From: JAVJUV01 sp047314965
GTDB lineage: Bacteria > Pseudomonadota > Alphaproteobacteria > Rhodobacterales > Rhodobacteraceae
Length of the DNA stretch: 64,000 nt
Reading direction: 5' to 3'
Assembly (NCBI RefSeq): GCF_047314965.1
Contig: NZ_JBLBVK010000039.1
Span: 49,820-113,819 of the forward strand
Numbering within the stretch: position 1 is the first letter of the stretch; every line of letters starts with the position of its first letter. The notes beneath the pieces were generated by a model, which saw only the letters and a program-made list of their open reading frames with translations, did no database searches and was not told the DNA's origin. The translations under genes were made by a program, and so were the position numbers. Of this stretch, positions 34,471-43,062 are shown in pieces.

Positions 34471-36018
34471 ATGTTCGCAAATCAGAAAACAGCGGCCGTG
34501 GCCGCGCTGGCGCTTGCCGCGTCAACGCTCCCCGCAGCGGCGCAAACCATCGATGAGCGGGTGAACGAGATCTTCGCCAATTCCACCGGCTGGTTCGTCA
34601 GCTTCATCTTCAGCCCGTTCCCCGGCACCTCGTTTCCATGGATCGTGGCATGGCTTGTCGTCGCGGCGACCATCTTCACGCTATATTTCGGTTTCATCCA
34701 GTTCCGCGCGTTTCCACATTCCATCTCGCTCGTGAAGGGCGATTACTCCGACCCCAACGACGCCGGTGAGGTCAGCCATTTCCAGGCTCTCGCAACGGCG
34801 CTTTCGGGCACGGTCGGCCTTGGTAATATCGCCGGCGTGGCCGTGGCCGTCGGCATCGGCGGACCGGGCGCCACGTTCTGGATGATCCTGGCCGGCCTGA
34901 TGGGCATGGCCTCGAAATTCACGGAATGTACGCTGGGCGTGAAATATCGGAACGAGTACGAAGACGGCACGGTCTCGGGCGGTCCGATGTACTACATGAC
35001 CAAGGGCTTCGAAGAACGCGGCATTCCGGCCGGCAAGTTCATGGCCATCCTGTTCTCGGTGTTCTGTATTCTGGGCGCTCTCGGCGGCGGCAACATGTTC
35101 CAGGCCAACCAGGCGCACGCCCAGATCTCGAACGTGGTCGGCGACTATCCCGGCTGGATCACCGGCATCGTTTTTGCCGCGATCGTCTTCGCCGTGATCG
35201 TCGGAGGCCTGAAGTCCATCGCGCGGGTCACGGAGAAGGTCGTCCCCTTCATGGGCATCCTTTACGTGGTCACGGCACTCATCATCATTCTGATGAACGC
35301 CGATATGATCGGCTGGGCTTTCGGTCAGATCTTCGCTGGCGCCTTCACCGGGCTGGGAGTCGCGGGCGGCATGGTCGGCGCGCTCATCCAGGGCTTCAAG
35401 CGTGCAGCGTTCTCCAACGAAGCCGGCGTCGGATCGGCGGCGATCGCACACTCCGCTGTCCGCACCAAGGAGCCGATCACCGAAGGCTTCGTCTCGCTTC
35501 TGGAACCGTTCATCGATACGGTTGTGATCTGCACCATGACGGCGCTCGTGATCATCATCACGGGTCAGCTGGTGTCCGATCCGGCCACGGGTCTCTACCT
35601 GCTGGACGAAGGCGGCGCGACCATCCAGACCGTCGATGGCAACAAGGGCGTGGCGCTGACCTCGGCAGCGTTCTCCTCGGCCTTCGGCTGGTTCCAGTAC
35701 GTGCTGGCTATCGCGGTGATCCTGTTCGCCTTCTCGACGATGATCTCCTGGTCCTATTACGGGCTCAAGGCATGGACCTTCCTATTTGGCGAAGGCCAGT
35801 CGAAGGAAATCGTCTTCAAGGTGATCTTCTGCGTCTTCGTCGTCATCGGCGCCTCGGCCAACCTTGGCCCGGTGATCGACTTCTCGGATGCGGCGATCTT
35901 CGCGATGGCGGTCGTCAACATCGTGGCGCTCTACGTGCTGATGCCGATCGTCAAGGAAGAGATGAACAGCTACCTGTCGCGCCTGAAGTCCGGTGAGATC
36001 AGGAAGTTCGCCGGATAA
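34471..36018 (+). CDS. Sodium/alanine (glycine) symporter, AGCS family
   Basis: A 515-residue inner-membrane Na+-coupled amino-acid symporter. Family signatures include ALATALSGTVGLGNIAGVA, GGPGATFWMILAGLMGMASK and FKRAAFSNEAGVGSAAIAH. The N terminus resembles a signal sequence (AAVAALALAASTLPAAAQT), as in some AGCS proteins. I choose ATG 34471, preceded by AGGGA at a good distance; an in-frame ATG at 34450 is a less likely alternative. Gene order with Usp and a divergent Lrp regulator suggests amino-acid-responsive expression. Confidence 0.93.
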   Translation: MFANQKTAAVAALALAASTLPAAAQTIDERVNEIFANSTGWFVSFIFSPFPGTSFPWIVAWLVVAATIFTLYFGFIQFRAFPHSISLVKGDYSDPNDAGEVSHFQALATALSGTVGLGNIAGVAVAVGIGGPGATFWMILAGLMGMASKFTECTLGVKYRNEYEDGTVSGGPMYYMTKGFEERGIPAGKFMAILFSVFCILGALGGGNMFQANQAHAQISNVVGDYPGWITGIVFAAIVFAVIVGGLKSIARVTEKVVPFMGILYVVTALIIILMNADMIGWAFGQIFAGAFTGLGVAGGMVGALIQGFKRAAFSNEAGVGSAAIAHSAVRTKEPITEGFVSLLEPFIDTVVICTMTALVIIITGQLVSDPATGLYLLDEGGATIQTVDGNKGVALTSAAFSSAFGWFQYVLAIAVILFAFSTMISWSYYGLKAWTFLFGEGQSKEIVFKVIFCVFVVIGASANLGPVIDFSDAAIFAMAVVNIVALYVLMPIVKEEMNSYLSRLKSGEIRKFAG

Positions 36019-36045
36019 GGAGCAGCCTGCTCCAAAGGACTGCCG

Positions 36046-36080
36046 AGCGGGGGCGCGTCACGCGCCCCCGCTTCCTTTTC
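36046..36080 (+). terminator. Intrinsic terminator after the AGCS symporter
   Basis: A 12-bp perfect stem AGCGGGGGCGCG/CGCGCCCCCGCT (36046-36072) with a three-base TCA loop is followed by TCCTTTTC. It ends the usp-symporter operon. Confidence 0.8.
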
Positions 36081-36272
36081 AGGCAATCGATCGAGCCAAG
36101 GCCGCGCGGCTCACCTCCAAAGGCGAACGCGGTACGGCGTCGGATCGACATAAAGATATCACCGCAGGGAAACCCCAAAATGAAACCGGGCCGCCCCAGG
36201 GCGACCCGGTCCGTTCACATCCGCTGGCCGGGGGGATGGCCGTTACGCGCGGATGGTGGGAAACATCGGGCC

Positions 36273-36776
36273 TCAGGCCCGTCCGTAGGCCTCGGCCATG
36301 GCGATCTCCATCGCCTTTTCCGGTGCCTCGTTACCCCAGCACACCAACTGGAACGCCGGATAGAACCTCTCCGCCGACAACACCGCCGCGCGGATCATGG
36401 TGTCGATCTGTTCGGGGCCGGCCGATTGTCCACCTGCAAGGACAAGGCCATAGCGCCACACCATGAGCTTCTGCGCCTGCCAATAGGCAAAGGCACCCGC
36501 CCAACACATGTCATTCGAGGCGTTCAGCGTTTCATAAAGAGCGTCCAACCGATCTCTCGGGGGCTCCATCTCGAAGGTGCAGATAAGGCGAAGGGTTTCG
36601 TCGTGCTGGGACCATGCAAGCGTGATCGAATAGGTCCGCCACTGGCCCTCCACAGCCATCGCGATCTGGTCGTCCGCAACCCTGTCGAAATCCCATTCAT
36701 GGTGCTCGGCCAGGTGCTCGACGATGTCGATGGGGTGAAGATCTTCGGTCGTGAAGTACTGCTCTGAAAGCGACAT
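36273..36776 (-). CDS. YbjN domain-containing protein
   Basis: A 167-residue YbjN-type protein. Its start, TTEDLHPIDIVEHLAEHHEW, the segment WRTYSITLAWSQHDETLRLI and the EPPRDRLDALYETLNASNDM region are characteristic. YbjN has been linked to stress, motility and membrane traits in enterobacteria, and in alphaproteobacteria the gene commonly lies near proC; here the Lrp-Usp-symporter block separates the two. No catalytic motif is known. It is convergent with the symporter gene. Confidence 0.85.
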   Translation of the reverse strand: MSLSEQYFTTEDLHPIDIVEHLAEHHEWDFDRVADDQIAMAVEGQWRTYSITLAWSQHDETLRLICTFEMEPPRDRLDALYETLNASNDMCWAGAFAYWQAQKLMVWRYGLVLAGGQSAGPEQIDTMIRAAVLSAERFYPAFQLVCWGNEAPEKAMEIAMAEAYGRA

Positions 36777-36933
36777 GCGCGGCCTCGTCTCGTTATTTGC
36801 TGGGCAGCTCTTGCGGCCACCACAGCTTGGTGCCTGCTCTAGGTCCGGTGGATTTTCCCTCCGTCCTTACGAGATATGGTGTGCGACTTGGGACTCTCTG
36901 TAAAGCAGAAAGTTGGGGATAACCCAGATTTAC

Positions 36934-36966
36934 GCGAAAAAAGAAAAGGCGGTCTTAAGGACCGCC
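36934..36966 (-). terminator. Intrinsic terminator after ubiK
   Basis: On the minus strand GGCGGTC/GACCGCC (36948-36966, five-base loop) is followed by TTTTCTTTTTT. It lies 33 bases after the ubiK stop. Confidence 0.85.
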
Positions 36967-36998
36967 CATTCTTGAATCAAATGTGACAGCGTGCGCCC

Positions 36999-37253
36999 TC
37001 AGGCGTCTTTCTTGCCACCCTGCTCCAGCGCATCGAGCCGAGCCTTCAGAGCCTCGTTTTCCTCTCGCGCCTTCTGTGCCATGGCGCGCACGGCATCGAA
37101 TTCCTCGCGCGTGACAAAGTCGCGGTCGGCCAGCCAGCGGTCGATCATGCCCTTCATCGCGGTCTCGGCCTCGTCCTTGGCGCCCTGCGCCACACCCATC
37201 GCGTTGGTCATCAGCTGCGAGATGTCGTCAAAAATCTTGTTGCGGGTCTGCAT
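36999..37253 (-). CDS. ubiK: UbiK-type accessory factor (BMFP domain)
   Basis: An 84-residue, almost wholly helical protein of the YqiC/UbiK family. The sequence begins RNKIFDDISQLMTNAMG, continues with a middle helix (KGMIDRWLADRDFVTREEFD) and ends in a coiled coil (AREENEALKARLDALEQ). In enterobacteria UbiK helps the ubiquinone-synthesis complex and binds lipids. The gene is divergent from lgt and has its own terminator. Confidence 0.88.
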   Translation of the reverse strand: MQTRNKIFDDISQLMTNAMGVAQGAKDEAETAMKGMIDRWLADRDFVTREEFDAVRAMAQKAREENEALKARLDALEQGGKKDA

Positions 37254-37347
37254 CGGGCCACCTTTCGTCTCGGTCCCCCTCTATATGGCGGTCGAAACCC
37301 GCTGCGCAAGGTTGACGCCGCCGCGGCACACTGCCACGACAAGCGCG

Positions 37348-38235
37348 ATGCTGTTCGCGATCCCATTCCCCGATATCTCGCCGACACTGGTCGAGATCCC
37401 GCTGGGCTTCACCACCCTGCCGATCCGCTGGTATGCGCTGGCGTATATCGTCGGCATCTATATTGGCTACCTGCTGATCCGCCGCGCCATCAGTCGTCCT
37501 TCCCTCTGGAGAAACGACGCCGCACCGATGAACCGCGACACGCTCGACGACCTGCTGACCTGGATGATCATCGGCGTCATTCTCGGCGGGCGCATGGGCT
37601 ATGTCCTTTTCTATGGGCAGGGCAGTTTCTGGGACGACCCCATCGCGATCCTGCGGGTCTGGGAAGGCGGGATGTCCTTCCATGGCGGCTTCCTTGGCGT
37701 CGTGGTCACGGGCCTCATCTTCGCATGGCGCAGAGCCATCCCCATCGGCTCGCTGGCGGACGCCCTCGCGCTGGCCACCCCTCCCGGACTGATGCTCGGG
37801 CGAGTGGCCAATTTCATAAACGCCGAATTGTGGGGCCGCCCGACCGATGTGCCATGGGGCGTGATCTTCCCCGGCGCCCGCGCCCAGGACTGCCCGGGTG
37901 TCGAGGGCCTGTGCGCCCGCCATCCGTCGCAGCTTTACGAAGCTGGCCTCGAAGGACTGGTTCTGGGTATTCTGCTGATCTGGCTGGCCTTCGCGCGCGG
38001 ATGGCTGCGAAGCCCCGGAGCCATCTGCGGCACCTTCCTCGCCGGCTATGGGCTATCCCGCTTCATCGTCGAGTTCTACCGCCAGGCCGATGCGCAGTTC
38101 ATTTCGGCCGAAAACCCCTTCGGCCATGTGATCCGCTTCGGAGAGTGGGGCCTGCAACAGGGCCAGCTTCTGTCCCTGCCCATGCTGGTCGTCGGCGTCG
38201 CGCTCCTTGTCGTCGCCAGACGGCGGTCGGGCTGA
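37348..38235 (+). CDS. lgt: Prolipoprotein diacylglyceryl transferase
   Basis: A 295-residue inner-membrane enzyme that transfers diacylglycerol to the lipobox cysteine of prolipoproteins, the first step of lipoprotein maturation. Key segments are GGRMGYVLFY, GGMSFHGGFLG and the Lgt signature GRVANFINAELWGRPTDVPW, followed by HPSQLYEAGLEG. ATG 37348 gives the usual N terminus (AIPFPDISP); the longer open frame upstream is not supported. Its stop overlaps the methyltransferase start (TGATG). Confidence 0.95.
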   Translation: MLFAIPFPDISPTLVEIPLGFTTLPIRWYALAYIVGIYIGYLLIRRAISRPSLWRNDAAPMNRDTLDDLLTWMIIGVILGGRMGYVLFYGQGSFWDDPIAILRVWEGGMSFHGGFLGVVVTGLIFAWRRAIPIGSLADALALATPPGLMLGRVANFINAELWGRPTDVPWGVIFPGARAQDCPGVEGLCARHPSQLYEAGLEGLVLGILLIWLAFARGWLRSPGAICGTFLAGYGLSRFIVEFYRQADAQFISAENPFGHVIRFGEWGLQQGQLLSLPMLVVGVALLVVARRRSG

Positions 38236-39293
38236 TGCCGTTGACGGAAGAACTCGCGGCGCGCATCGGCGCCAACGGACCTCTGACCGTTGCCGATTAC
38301 ATGGCCGAGTGCCTCACCCATCCACGATACGGCTATTACACGACCCGTGACCCTCTGGGACAGAGCGGTGATTTCACCACCGCGCCCGAAATCAGCCAGA
38401 TGTTCGGAGAGCTTGCAGGCCTTTTTCTCGCGCAGTGCTGGATCGATCTCGGATCACCCATCCCCTTCCGTCTGGTCGAGCTGGGACCGGGTCGCGGGAC
38501 GCTGATGGCCGACCTCCTGCGGGCGACCGCAGGCGTGCCGGGGTTCCACGCCGGGCTCGATCTGCACCTGGTCGAGGCCTCTCCCGTGCTTCGTCAACGC
38601 CAACAGCAGACCACCGGCTGTGCGCTCACCCACCATGACTCGTTCGACACGGTGCCGGATGGACCGCTGTTTCTGATCGCCAACGAGTTCTTAGACGCCT
38701 TGCCGATCCGGCAGTTCCAACGCGACGACGAAGGCTGGCGGGAACGCGTTATCGGGCTTCGCGACAAAGAGCTGACGCTGGGCCTGTCTGCCCCGCTCCA
38801 CCCGCCTTTCGCAGAGGACCGGGCCGACGACACGCGACCCGGAGACATCGTCGAGCATTGCGCTGCCGCGCTGAGCGTGGCTGCCGCGATCGGCCAGCGG
38901 ATCGCCGCCTTCGGTGGCGTGGCGCTGATCGTCGACTATGGCGACTGGCGTTCACTGGGCGATACGCTTCAGGCCGTACGCGATCACGGGGCGGTTCCCG
39001 TTCTGGAGGACCCCGGCAGCGCGGACCTGACCGCGCATGTGGATTTCGAGGCGCTGGCGCGGGCCGCTTCCCCGGCCCTCGCAACGCGGCTCACTCCTCA
39101 GGGCGTGTTTCTTGAACGCCTCGGGATCACTCAGCGCGCCCAGTCCCTCGCGCGTTCCCTGTCGGGCGATGCGCTGGAAAACCACGTCGCCGCGCACCGC
39201 CGCTTGACGCACCCCGATGAAATGGGAACCCTGTTCAAGGCCATGGCACTTCATCAAAAGGATTCGCCTCTGCCCCCGGGCTTCGCACCATGA
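38235..39293 (+). CDS. MidA/NDUFAF7-like SAM-dependent methyltransferase
   Basis: A 352-residue class I methyltransferase of the COG1565 type. Motifs are YMAECLTHPRYGYYTTRDPL and SGDFTTAPEISQMFGELAG near the N terminus, and the SAM-binding LVELGPGRGTLMADLLR. The mitochondrial homologue NDUFAF7 methylates an arginine of complex I during its assembly; the same role in bacteria is inferred. It is coupled to lgt upstream and to pgeF downstream. Confidence 0.9.
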   Translation: MPLTEELAARIGANGPLTVADYMAECLTHPRYGYYTTRDPLGQSGDFTTAPEISQMFGELAGLFLAQCWIDLGSPIPFRLVELGPGRGTLMADLLRATAGVPGFHAGLDLHLVEASPVLRQRQQQTTGCALTHHDSFDTVPDGPLFLIANEFLDALPIRQFQRDDEGWRERVIGLRDKELTLGLSAPLHPPFAEDRADDTRPGDIVEHCAAALSVAAAIGQRIAAFGGVALIVDYGDWRSLGDTLQAVRDHGAVPVLEDPGSADLTAHVDFEALARAASPALATRLTPQGVFLERLGITQRAQSLARSLSGDALENHVAAHRRLTHPDEMGTLFKAMALHQKDSPLPPGFAP

Positions 39294-40048
39294 CACTGGA
39301 AATCCTGACATCGGAGCTTCTATCACCTGTCCGCCACGGGTTCTTCACGCGGCGCGGAGGTGCATCGTCTGGCGTGTTCCATGGGCTCAACTGCGGGCTT
39401 GGCTCGTCCGACCAGTCCGAGATCGTCAGGATCAACCGCCACCGCGTCGCCGACGCGATGGATGTTTCGCCCGAGGATCTCGCGACGATCTACCAGGTTC
39501 ATTCCGCGGATGCGCTGACGCTGGACTCTCCGCCCGAACCGGGCACTGTGAAAGCCGATGCCATGGTAACGGCGACACCCGGTCTCGCGCTTGGCGTTCT
39601 GACGGCTGACTGTCAGCCGGTCCTGTTCTCGGATCCCGAGGCCGGAGTCATCGGAGCCGCACACGCCGGCTGGAAAGGCGCTCTGGGCGGCGTGCTCGAA
39701 GCGACGTTGGAACGGATGGAAGAACTCGGCGCCGACCGCGCGCGGATCGTTGCCGCCATAGGTCCGACGATCAGCCAGCAGGCCTATGAGGTCGGGCCCG
39801 AATTCCTGGAGACCTTTCTGGCCGAAGACCCCGAAAGCGCCCGTTTCTTTGCCAACGGAACCGGCGACCGGTATCACTTCGACCTGGTCGGCTATAGCCT
39901 GAACCGCCTGAGAACGGCCGGGATCGCCGATGTGGAATGGATCAGGCGCTGCACGTATTCGGAACCCGAACGCTTCTATTCATATCGACGCAGCGTCCAC
40001 AACAAGGAGGCCGATTACGGTCGCCTGATCTCCGTGATCCGCCTTTGA
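39290..40048 (+). CDS. pgeF: Peptidoglycan editing factor PgeF (laccase-domain)
   Basis: A 252-residue DUF152 protein. Metal-binding His/Cys sites appear in VLTADCQPVLF and GAAHAGWKGALGG, with the early motif GLNCGLGSSD. PgeF-type enzymes remove wrongly added L-Ser from peptidoglycan precursors in E. coli; the older name is polyphenol oxidase. It overlaps the methyltransferase gene by four bases and is the last gene of the lgt operon. Confidence 0.92.
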   Translation: MTLEILTSELLSPVRHGFFTRRGGASSGVFHGLNCGLGSSDQSEIVRINRHRVADAMDVSPEDLATIYQVHSADALTLDSPPEPGTVKADAMVTATPGLALGVLTADCQPVLFSDPEAGVIGAAHAGWKGALGGVLEATLERMEELGADRARIVAAIGPTISQQAYEVGPEFLETFLAEDPESARFFANGTGDRYHFDLVGYSLNRLRTAGIADVEWIRRCTYSEPERFYSYRRSVHNKEADYGRLISVIRL

Positions 40049-40144
40049 ATTGACACCACTCGGCGAGAACTTGGTCGCGAAAGCGGTCCGACATTTCCCC
40101 GAATCCGTCATGCCCTCGCCCCAAAGATTGATCATTCTCTGATC

Positions 40145-40171
40145 ACCGGGGACAGAAACCGCCCCGGTTTG
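40145..40171 (+). terminator. Weak hairpin after pgeF
   Basis: ACCGGGG/CCCCGGT with a ten-base loop is followed by TTG. It may end the lgt-pgeF transcript or lie in the leader of the small gene that starts 20 bases later. Confidence 0.4.
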
Positions 40172-40189
40172 CGAGAAGGGATGTTCGCC

Positions 40190-40330
40190 ATGAAGCAGAA
40201 GCCACGATGGATGCAAAGCGTCATCAAGGCGGCCATGCAGGAACGCGGCCCACTGCCGTTTGGGCGGCAGATGACTGCTACAGGCAAAGCGAAAACGCGG
40301 TCGGAAAAACCCGTCTCCGTGCGAGCTTGA
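40190..40330 (+). CDS. Small hypothetical basic protein, 46 residues
   Basis: A short frame starting with MKQKPRWMQSVIKAAMQ and rich in Lys and Arg (GKAKTRSEKPVSVRA at the end). A GAGAAGGG ribosome site lies about nine bases before ATG 40190; an in-frame ATG at 40181 is too close to it. An amphipathic helix around residues 5-20 is likely. I do not know the function. It precedes the Hint-domain gene by 104 bp. Confidence 0.6.
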   Translation: MKQKPRWMQSVIKAAMQERGPLPFGRQMTATGKAKTRSEKPVSVRA

Positions 40331-40380
40331 ATTCGTTGGCCTGCCTCATCGGAGCGGAGGCACGCAAGTACCAGTAACCA

Positions 40381-40413
40381 AGAGGCCGTCCTGATGCGTC
40401 GGGATCGTCCTCT
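40381..40413 (+). repeat. Imperfect hairpin upstream of Hint gene
   Basis: AGAGG...CCTCT arms with a mostly paired interior (GTCCTGA/TCGGGAT) and a TGCG loop form a long imperfect stem about 20 bases before the Hint gene start. It could be a leader structure or the end of the preceding transcript. Confidence 0.35.
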
Positions 40414-40434
40414 GCAGTAAAGAAGGTAAGACGC

Positions 40435-41235
40435 ATGAACTTTTCTTCGCCGAACCTACCCAGCTATTCCCGCGCAACATCCACCGGCCTTCGCACGGAA
40501 CAGCCCTGGACCGTCCGCCGAGCCAGCCGTCCGGCACCGCAGCTTCAGTCCGCGCGCCTGACGCGCCGCTTCGAAGTCGAGTGGCTCGAAGGCAATGCGG
40601 TCATGGACGCCACGCATGTGGCTCCTGCACTTCCCGTTTTCGAAAAAGCGTTCGGCGCTTTCACTCATGGCGTGCTGATCCAGACCACCGAAGGTCCGGT
40701 CGCCGTCGAAGACCTTGTACCCGGCATGCACCTGGAATGCGCCAACGGCCGCGTTTCGCAGCTGCTCTGGAAGGGCTCGATCATGATCGTCCCGAACGGC
40801 CCCACGCTTGGCGACGAGCCTGACCGCCTCTATCGCGTCATGCCCGATGCCTTTGGACTTGGACGCCCTGTTCAGGATCAGACCTTCGGCCCCCACGCCC
40901 GCCGCCTCGATCGCGATCCGAAGGTTCGCGCAAGCCTTGGCACGGACGCGGCCCTGATCCCGCTTTCGGCGCTTGCCGACGGTCACTCGGTAATCGAGGT
41001 CACCCCTGTCTCCGCGACACGCGTCTATCATCTGGCGTGCGAAGATCACGCCACGATCCTCGCGGCAGGTCTCGAAGTGGAAACCTATCACCCCGGCCCG
41101 GAAACGCCGCTGTCACTATCGGAAGAAATGATGGCGCATTTCCTCAGCTTCTTCCCGCATATCTCGACGATCCGGGATTTCGGCCGGCTGTCGGCACCGC
41201 GTCTCACGCGCGACGACGTCTACGCCATGTACTGA
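40435..41235 (+). CDS. Hint (Hedgehog/intein-like) domain protein, degenerate
   Basis: A 266-residue protein. Residues about 77-215 match the bacterial Hint domain: FTHGVLIQTTEGPVAVEDL is the first block and RVYHLACEDHATILAAGLEVE the last. The usual nucleophilic Cys just before the first block (CFxxGT in active members) is replaced by Ala (GAFTHG), so autocatalytic cleavage is unlikely. Many roseobacters encode single-domain Hint proteins of unknown function. The first 70 residues are Arg/Ser-rich and probably flexible. An AAGAAGG ribosome site precedes the ATG. Confidence 0.82.
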   Translation: MNFSSPNLPSYSRATSTGLRTEQPWTVRRASRPAPQLQSARLTRRFEVEWLEGNAVMDATHVAPALPVFEKAFGAFTHGVLIQTTEGPVAVEDLVPGMHLECANGRVSQLLWKGSIMIVPNGPTLGDEPDRLYRVMPDAFGLGRPVQDQTFGPHARRLDRDPKVRASLGTDAALIPLSALADGHSVIEVTPVSATRVYHLACEDHATILAAGLEVETYHPGPETPLSLSEEMMAHFLSFFPHISTIRDFGRLSAPRLTRDDVYAMY

Positions 41236-41241
41236 GGCCGG

Positions 41242-41742
41242 TCAGGCGGTCGCGTCCAGACGCGCCTCCAGCACATCGAAGGGGACGCCGGGCTCATCCT
41301 TGGCGCCCCTGATCACAAGCGAGGTCTTTACGCCGACCACGTTCGGCGCGGCTGTCAGTTCCTCAGTCAGGAATCGCTGGAAGGTCGACAAGTCGGGCGC
41401 CACGCATTTCAGAATGAAATCCACCTCACCGTTCAGCATGTGGCACTCGCGCACAAGCGGCCACGCGCGGCACTTGGCCTCGAACGCCGACAGGTCCACC
41501 TCGGCCTGGCTCTGCAGCCCGACCATGGCGAAGACCTGCACCTCGAACCCCAGCGACCGGGCATTGACCGAGGCGTGATACCCCTTGATATAGCCCTGCT
41601 CTTCCAGCGTGCGCACGCGGCGCAAACAAGGCGGCGCCGAGATGCCCACGCGACTGGCCAACTCCACGTTCGTCATCCGTCCGTCGGCCTGCAATTCGGC
41701 CAGGATCTTCCGGTCGATCGCATCCAGCTTGTGGCTTGGCAT
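41242..41742 (-). CDS. Lrp/AsnC family transcriptional regulator
   Basis: A 166-residue regulator with an N-terminal winged helix (DRKILAELQADGRMTNVELA, then VGISAPPCLRRVRTLE) and a C-terminal RAM domain (FEVQVFAMVGLQSQ, VRECHMLNGEVDFILKCV). It differs from the regulator at 33404-33859. It is convergent with the Hint gene and lies downstream of, and on the same strand as, the receptor-like gene at 41864-42925. The effector is unknown. Confidence 0.9.
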   Translation of the reverse strand: MPSHKLDAIDRKILAELQADGRMTNVELASRVGISAPPCLRRVRTLEEQGYIKGYHASVNARSLGFEVQVFAMVGLQSQAEVDLSAFEAKCRAWPLVRECHMLNGEVDFILKCVAPDLSTFQRFLTEELTAAPNVVGVKTSLVIRGAKDEPGVPFDVLEARLDATA

Positions 41743-41863
41743 TCGTCGCTCCCTGTTTGATTTTTTCTAATCTTATTTTGAAGCAAAAGTGCGCGCAAGA
41801 ATATTGCACGAATGCGCAACAAAAGAAAACGTCGGGCGTCTCACGGATGGGCTTCGGGGTGCG

Positions 41864-42925
41864 TCAGTAGTCGGCTCCGAACCACTTGACGACCAGTTGC
41901 TCATAGGTCCCTTCCTCGCGCAACTGCAGGATCGTCTGGTTCAGTTCTTCCTTGGCCCGGTGCCCCGCGATCATCGCGATTCCGTATTTCTCGGGCTTGA
42001 AGATGCGCCCCGCCAGTTCGAACCGCCCATTCCCGTCATGGGCCGCGTAATAGGCCAGGATCGGCGCGTCATGGACGACCGCGTCCAGCTCACCCGCCTC
42101 CAGAGCCCCGAACATCTCTTTCAGTGTGGGATAGCCGATATAGGCTATCCGCACCTCGTCCAGGAACTGCGCCGAGGTCGAGCCGCCCGTGGTGCCCACC
42201 CGCTTGCCGTGGAGATCGTTGTATCCGTCCACCTGCGACGACAGCTCGCTGACGGTCAGCGATGCGGTGATCTGCGCCACGAAGGCTGAAACGGCGAACA
42301 GCCCGGTCAGGATCAGCGAAAAGGCTAGAAGCCGCCCGCTGCGGGTCTTGGGAGATGAAATCTCGAACCCCGCCTGCGTCACCACGTTGACGGCCCACCA
42401 GATGCCCTCGCCCACGCTGCCGATCTTCCCGTCGTCGTAGTCGTGATCTTCGACATGGTCCCGCCGACCTTCGAACCGCGAGATCAGCGCGCCCGCACCC
42501 AAAAGCAACAGGATCGCGCCACCGACCCACAACAAGAGATCGCGACTGAACAGAATCGAAAAGATGTTCGCCCCTCCGCCGATCGGCGTCAGCACGATCA
42601 GGCCCGCATCAAAGATCGGCTGCGAGAAATCCATGTCCATCTCGCGCGCCGACGTGATCGAGATATTGGCCGCGGCCATATCGGCCTGAAGCCCGCGAAC
42701 CGAGTCCAGCAGGCTGACGAACGTGTCGTGCTCGACGTAGTTGTATTCCCAACCCATGCGCGCGCCGACCTCTGCCAGAAGGTCGATGCTGAAACCGGCC
42801 CAGCCCGTTTCTGTCTTGAAACTGAACGGCTTTCGCTCGATCGTGCTGACGGTGAAGGTATCCTGCGCGATCGCAGACCAGGGCAGCGCCAGGAATATGG
42901 CGCAGAGCAAAGTTCTCAAATTCAT
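41864..42925 (-). CDS. Prokaryotic ionotropic glutamate receptor-like channel
   Basis: A 353-residue protein with a channel inserted into a periplasmic binding protein, as in GluR0. Signal peptide 1-20; ligand lobe S1 about 21-120, with R94 in TSAREMDMDFSQP at the amino-acid-carboxylate position; span about 128-148; re-entrant pore loop about 173-195 (GIWWAVNVVTQAGFEISSP); span about 198-222; lobe S2 223-353, with D286 in DAVVHDAPIL at the ligand-ammonium position. After the second span, FVAQITASLTVSEL resembles the eukaryotic gating motif SYTANLAAFLTV. The pore lacks the K+ signature TVGYG. Automatic annotation would probably call it a transporter substrate-binding protein. It is divergent from trxB. 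Confidence 0.82.
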   Translation of the reverse strand: MNLRTLLCAIFLALPWSAIAQDTFTVSTIERKPFSFKTETGWAGFSIDLLAEVGARMGWEYNYVEHDTFVSLLDSVRGLQADMAAANISITSAREMDMDFSQPIFDAGLIVLTPIGGGANIFSILFSRDLLLWVGGAILLLLGAGALISRFEGRRDHVEDHDYDDGKIGSVGEGIWWAVNVVTQAGFEISSPKTRSGRLLAFSLILTGLFAVSAFVAQITASLTVSELSSQVDGYNDLHGKRVGTTGGSTSAQFLDEVRIAYIGYPTLKEMFGALEAGELDAVVHDAPILAYYAAHDGNGRFELAGRIFKPEKYGIAMIAGHRAKEELNQTILQLREEGTYEQLVVKWFGADY

Positions 42926-43062
42926 TTGGTTCGCCCTATCGGACCGGCAATCACCCGGTCTCTAGAACATTGCATGACCTGCCGGCAAGCAACTCCGAAC
43001 AGGGTCTTTCGATCCCTCGCCTATCGGCATATATGAAAAGCGAATGAACCGAGGGGGATTAC

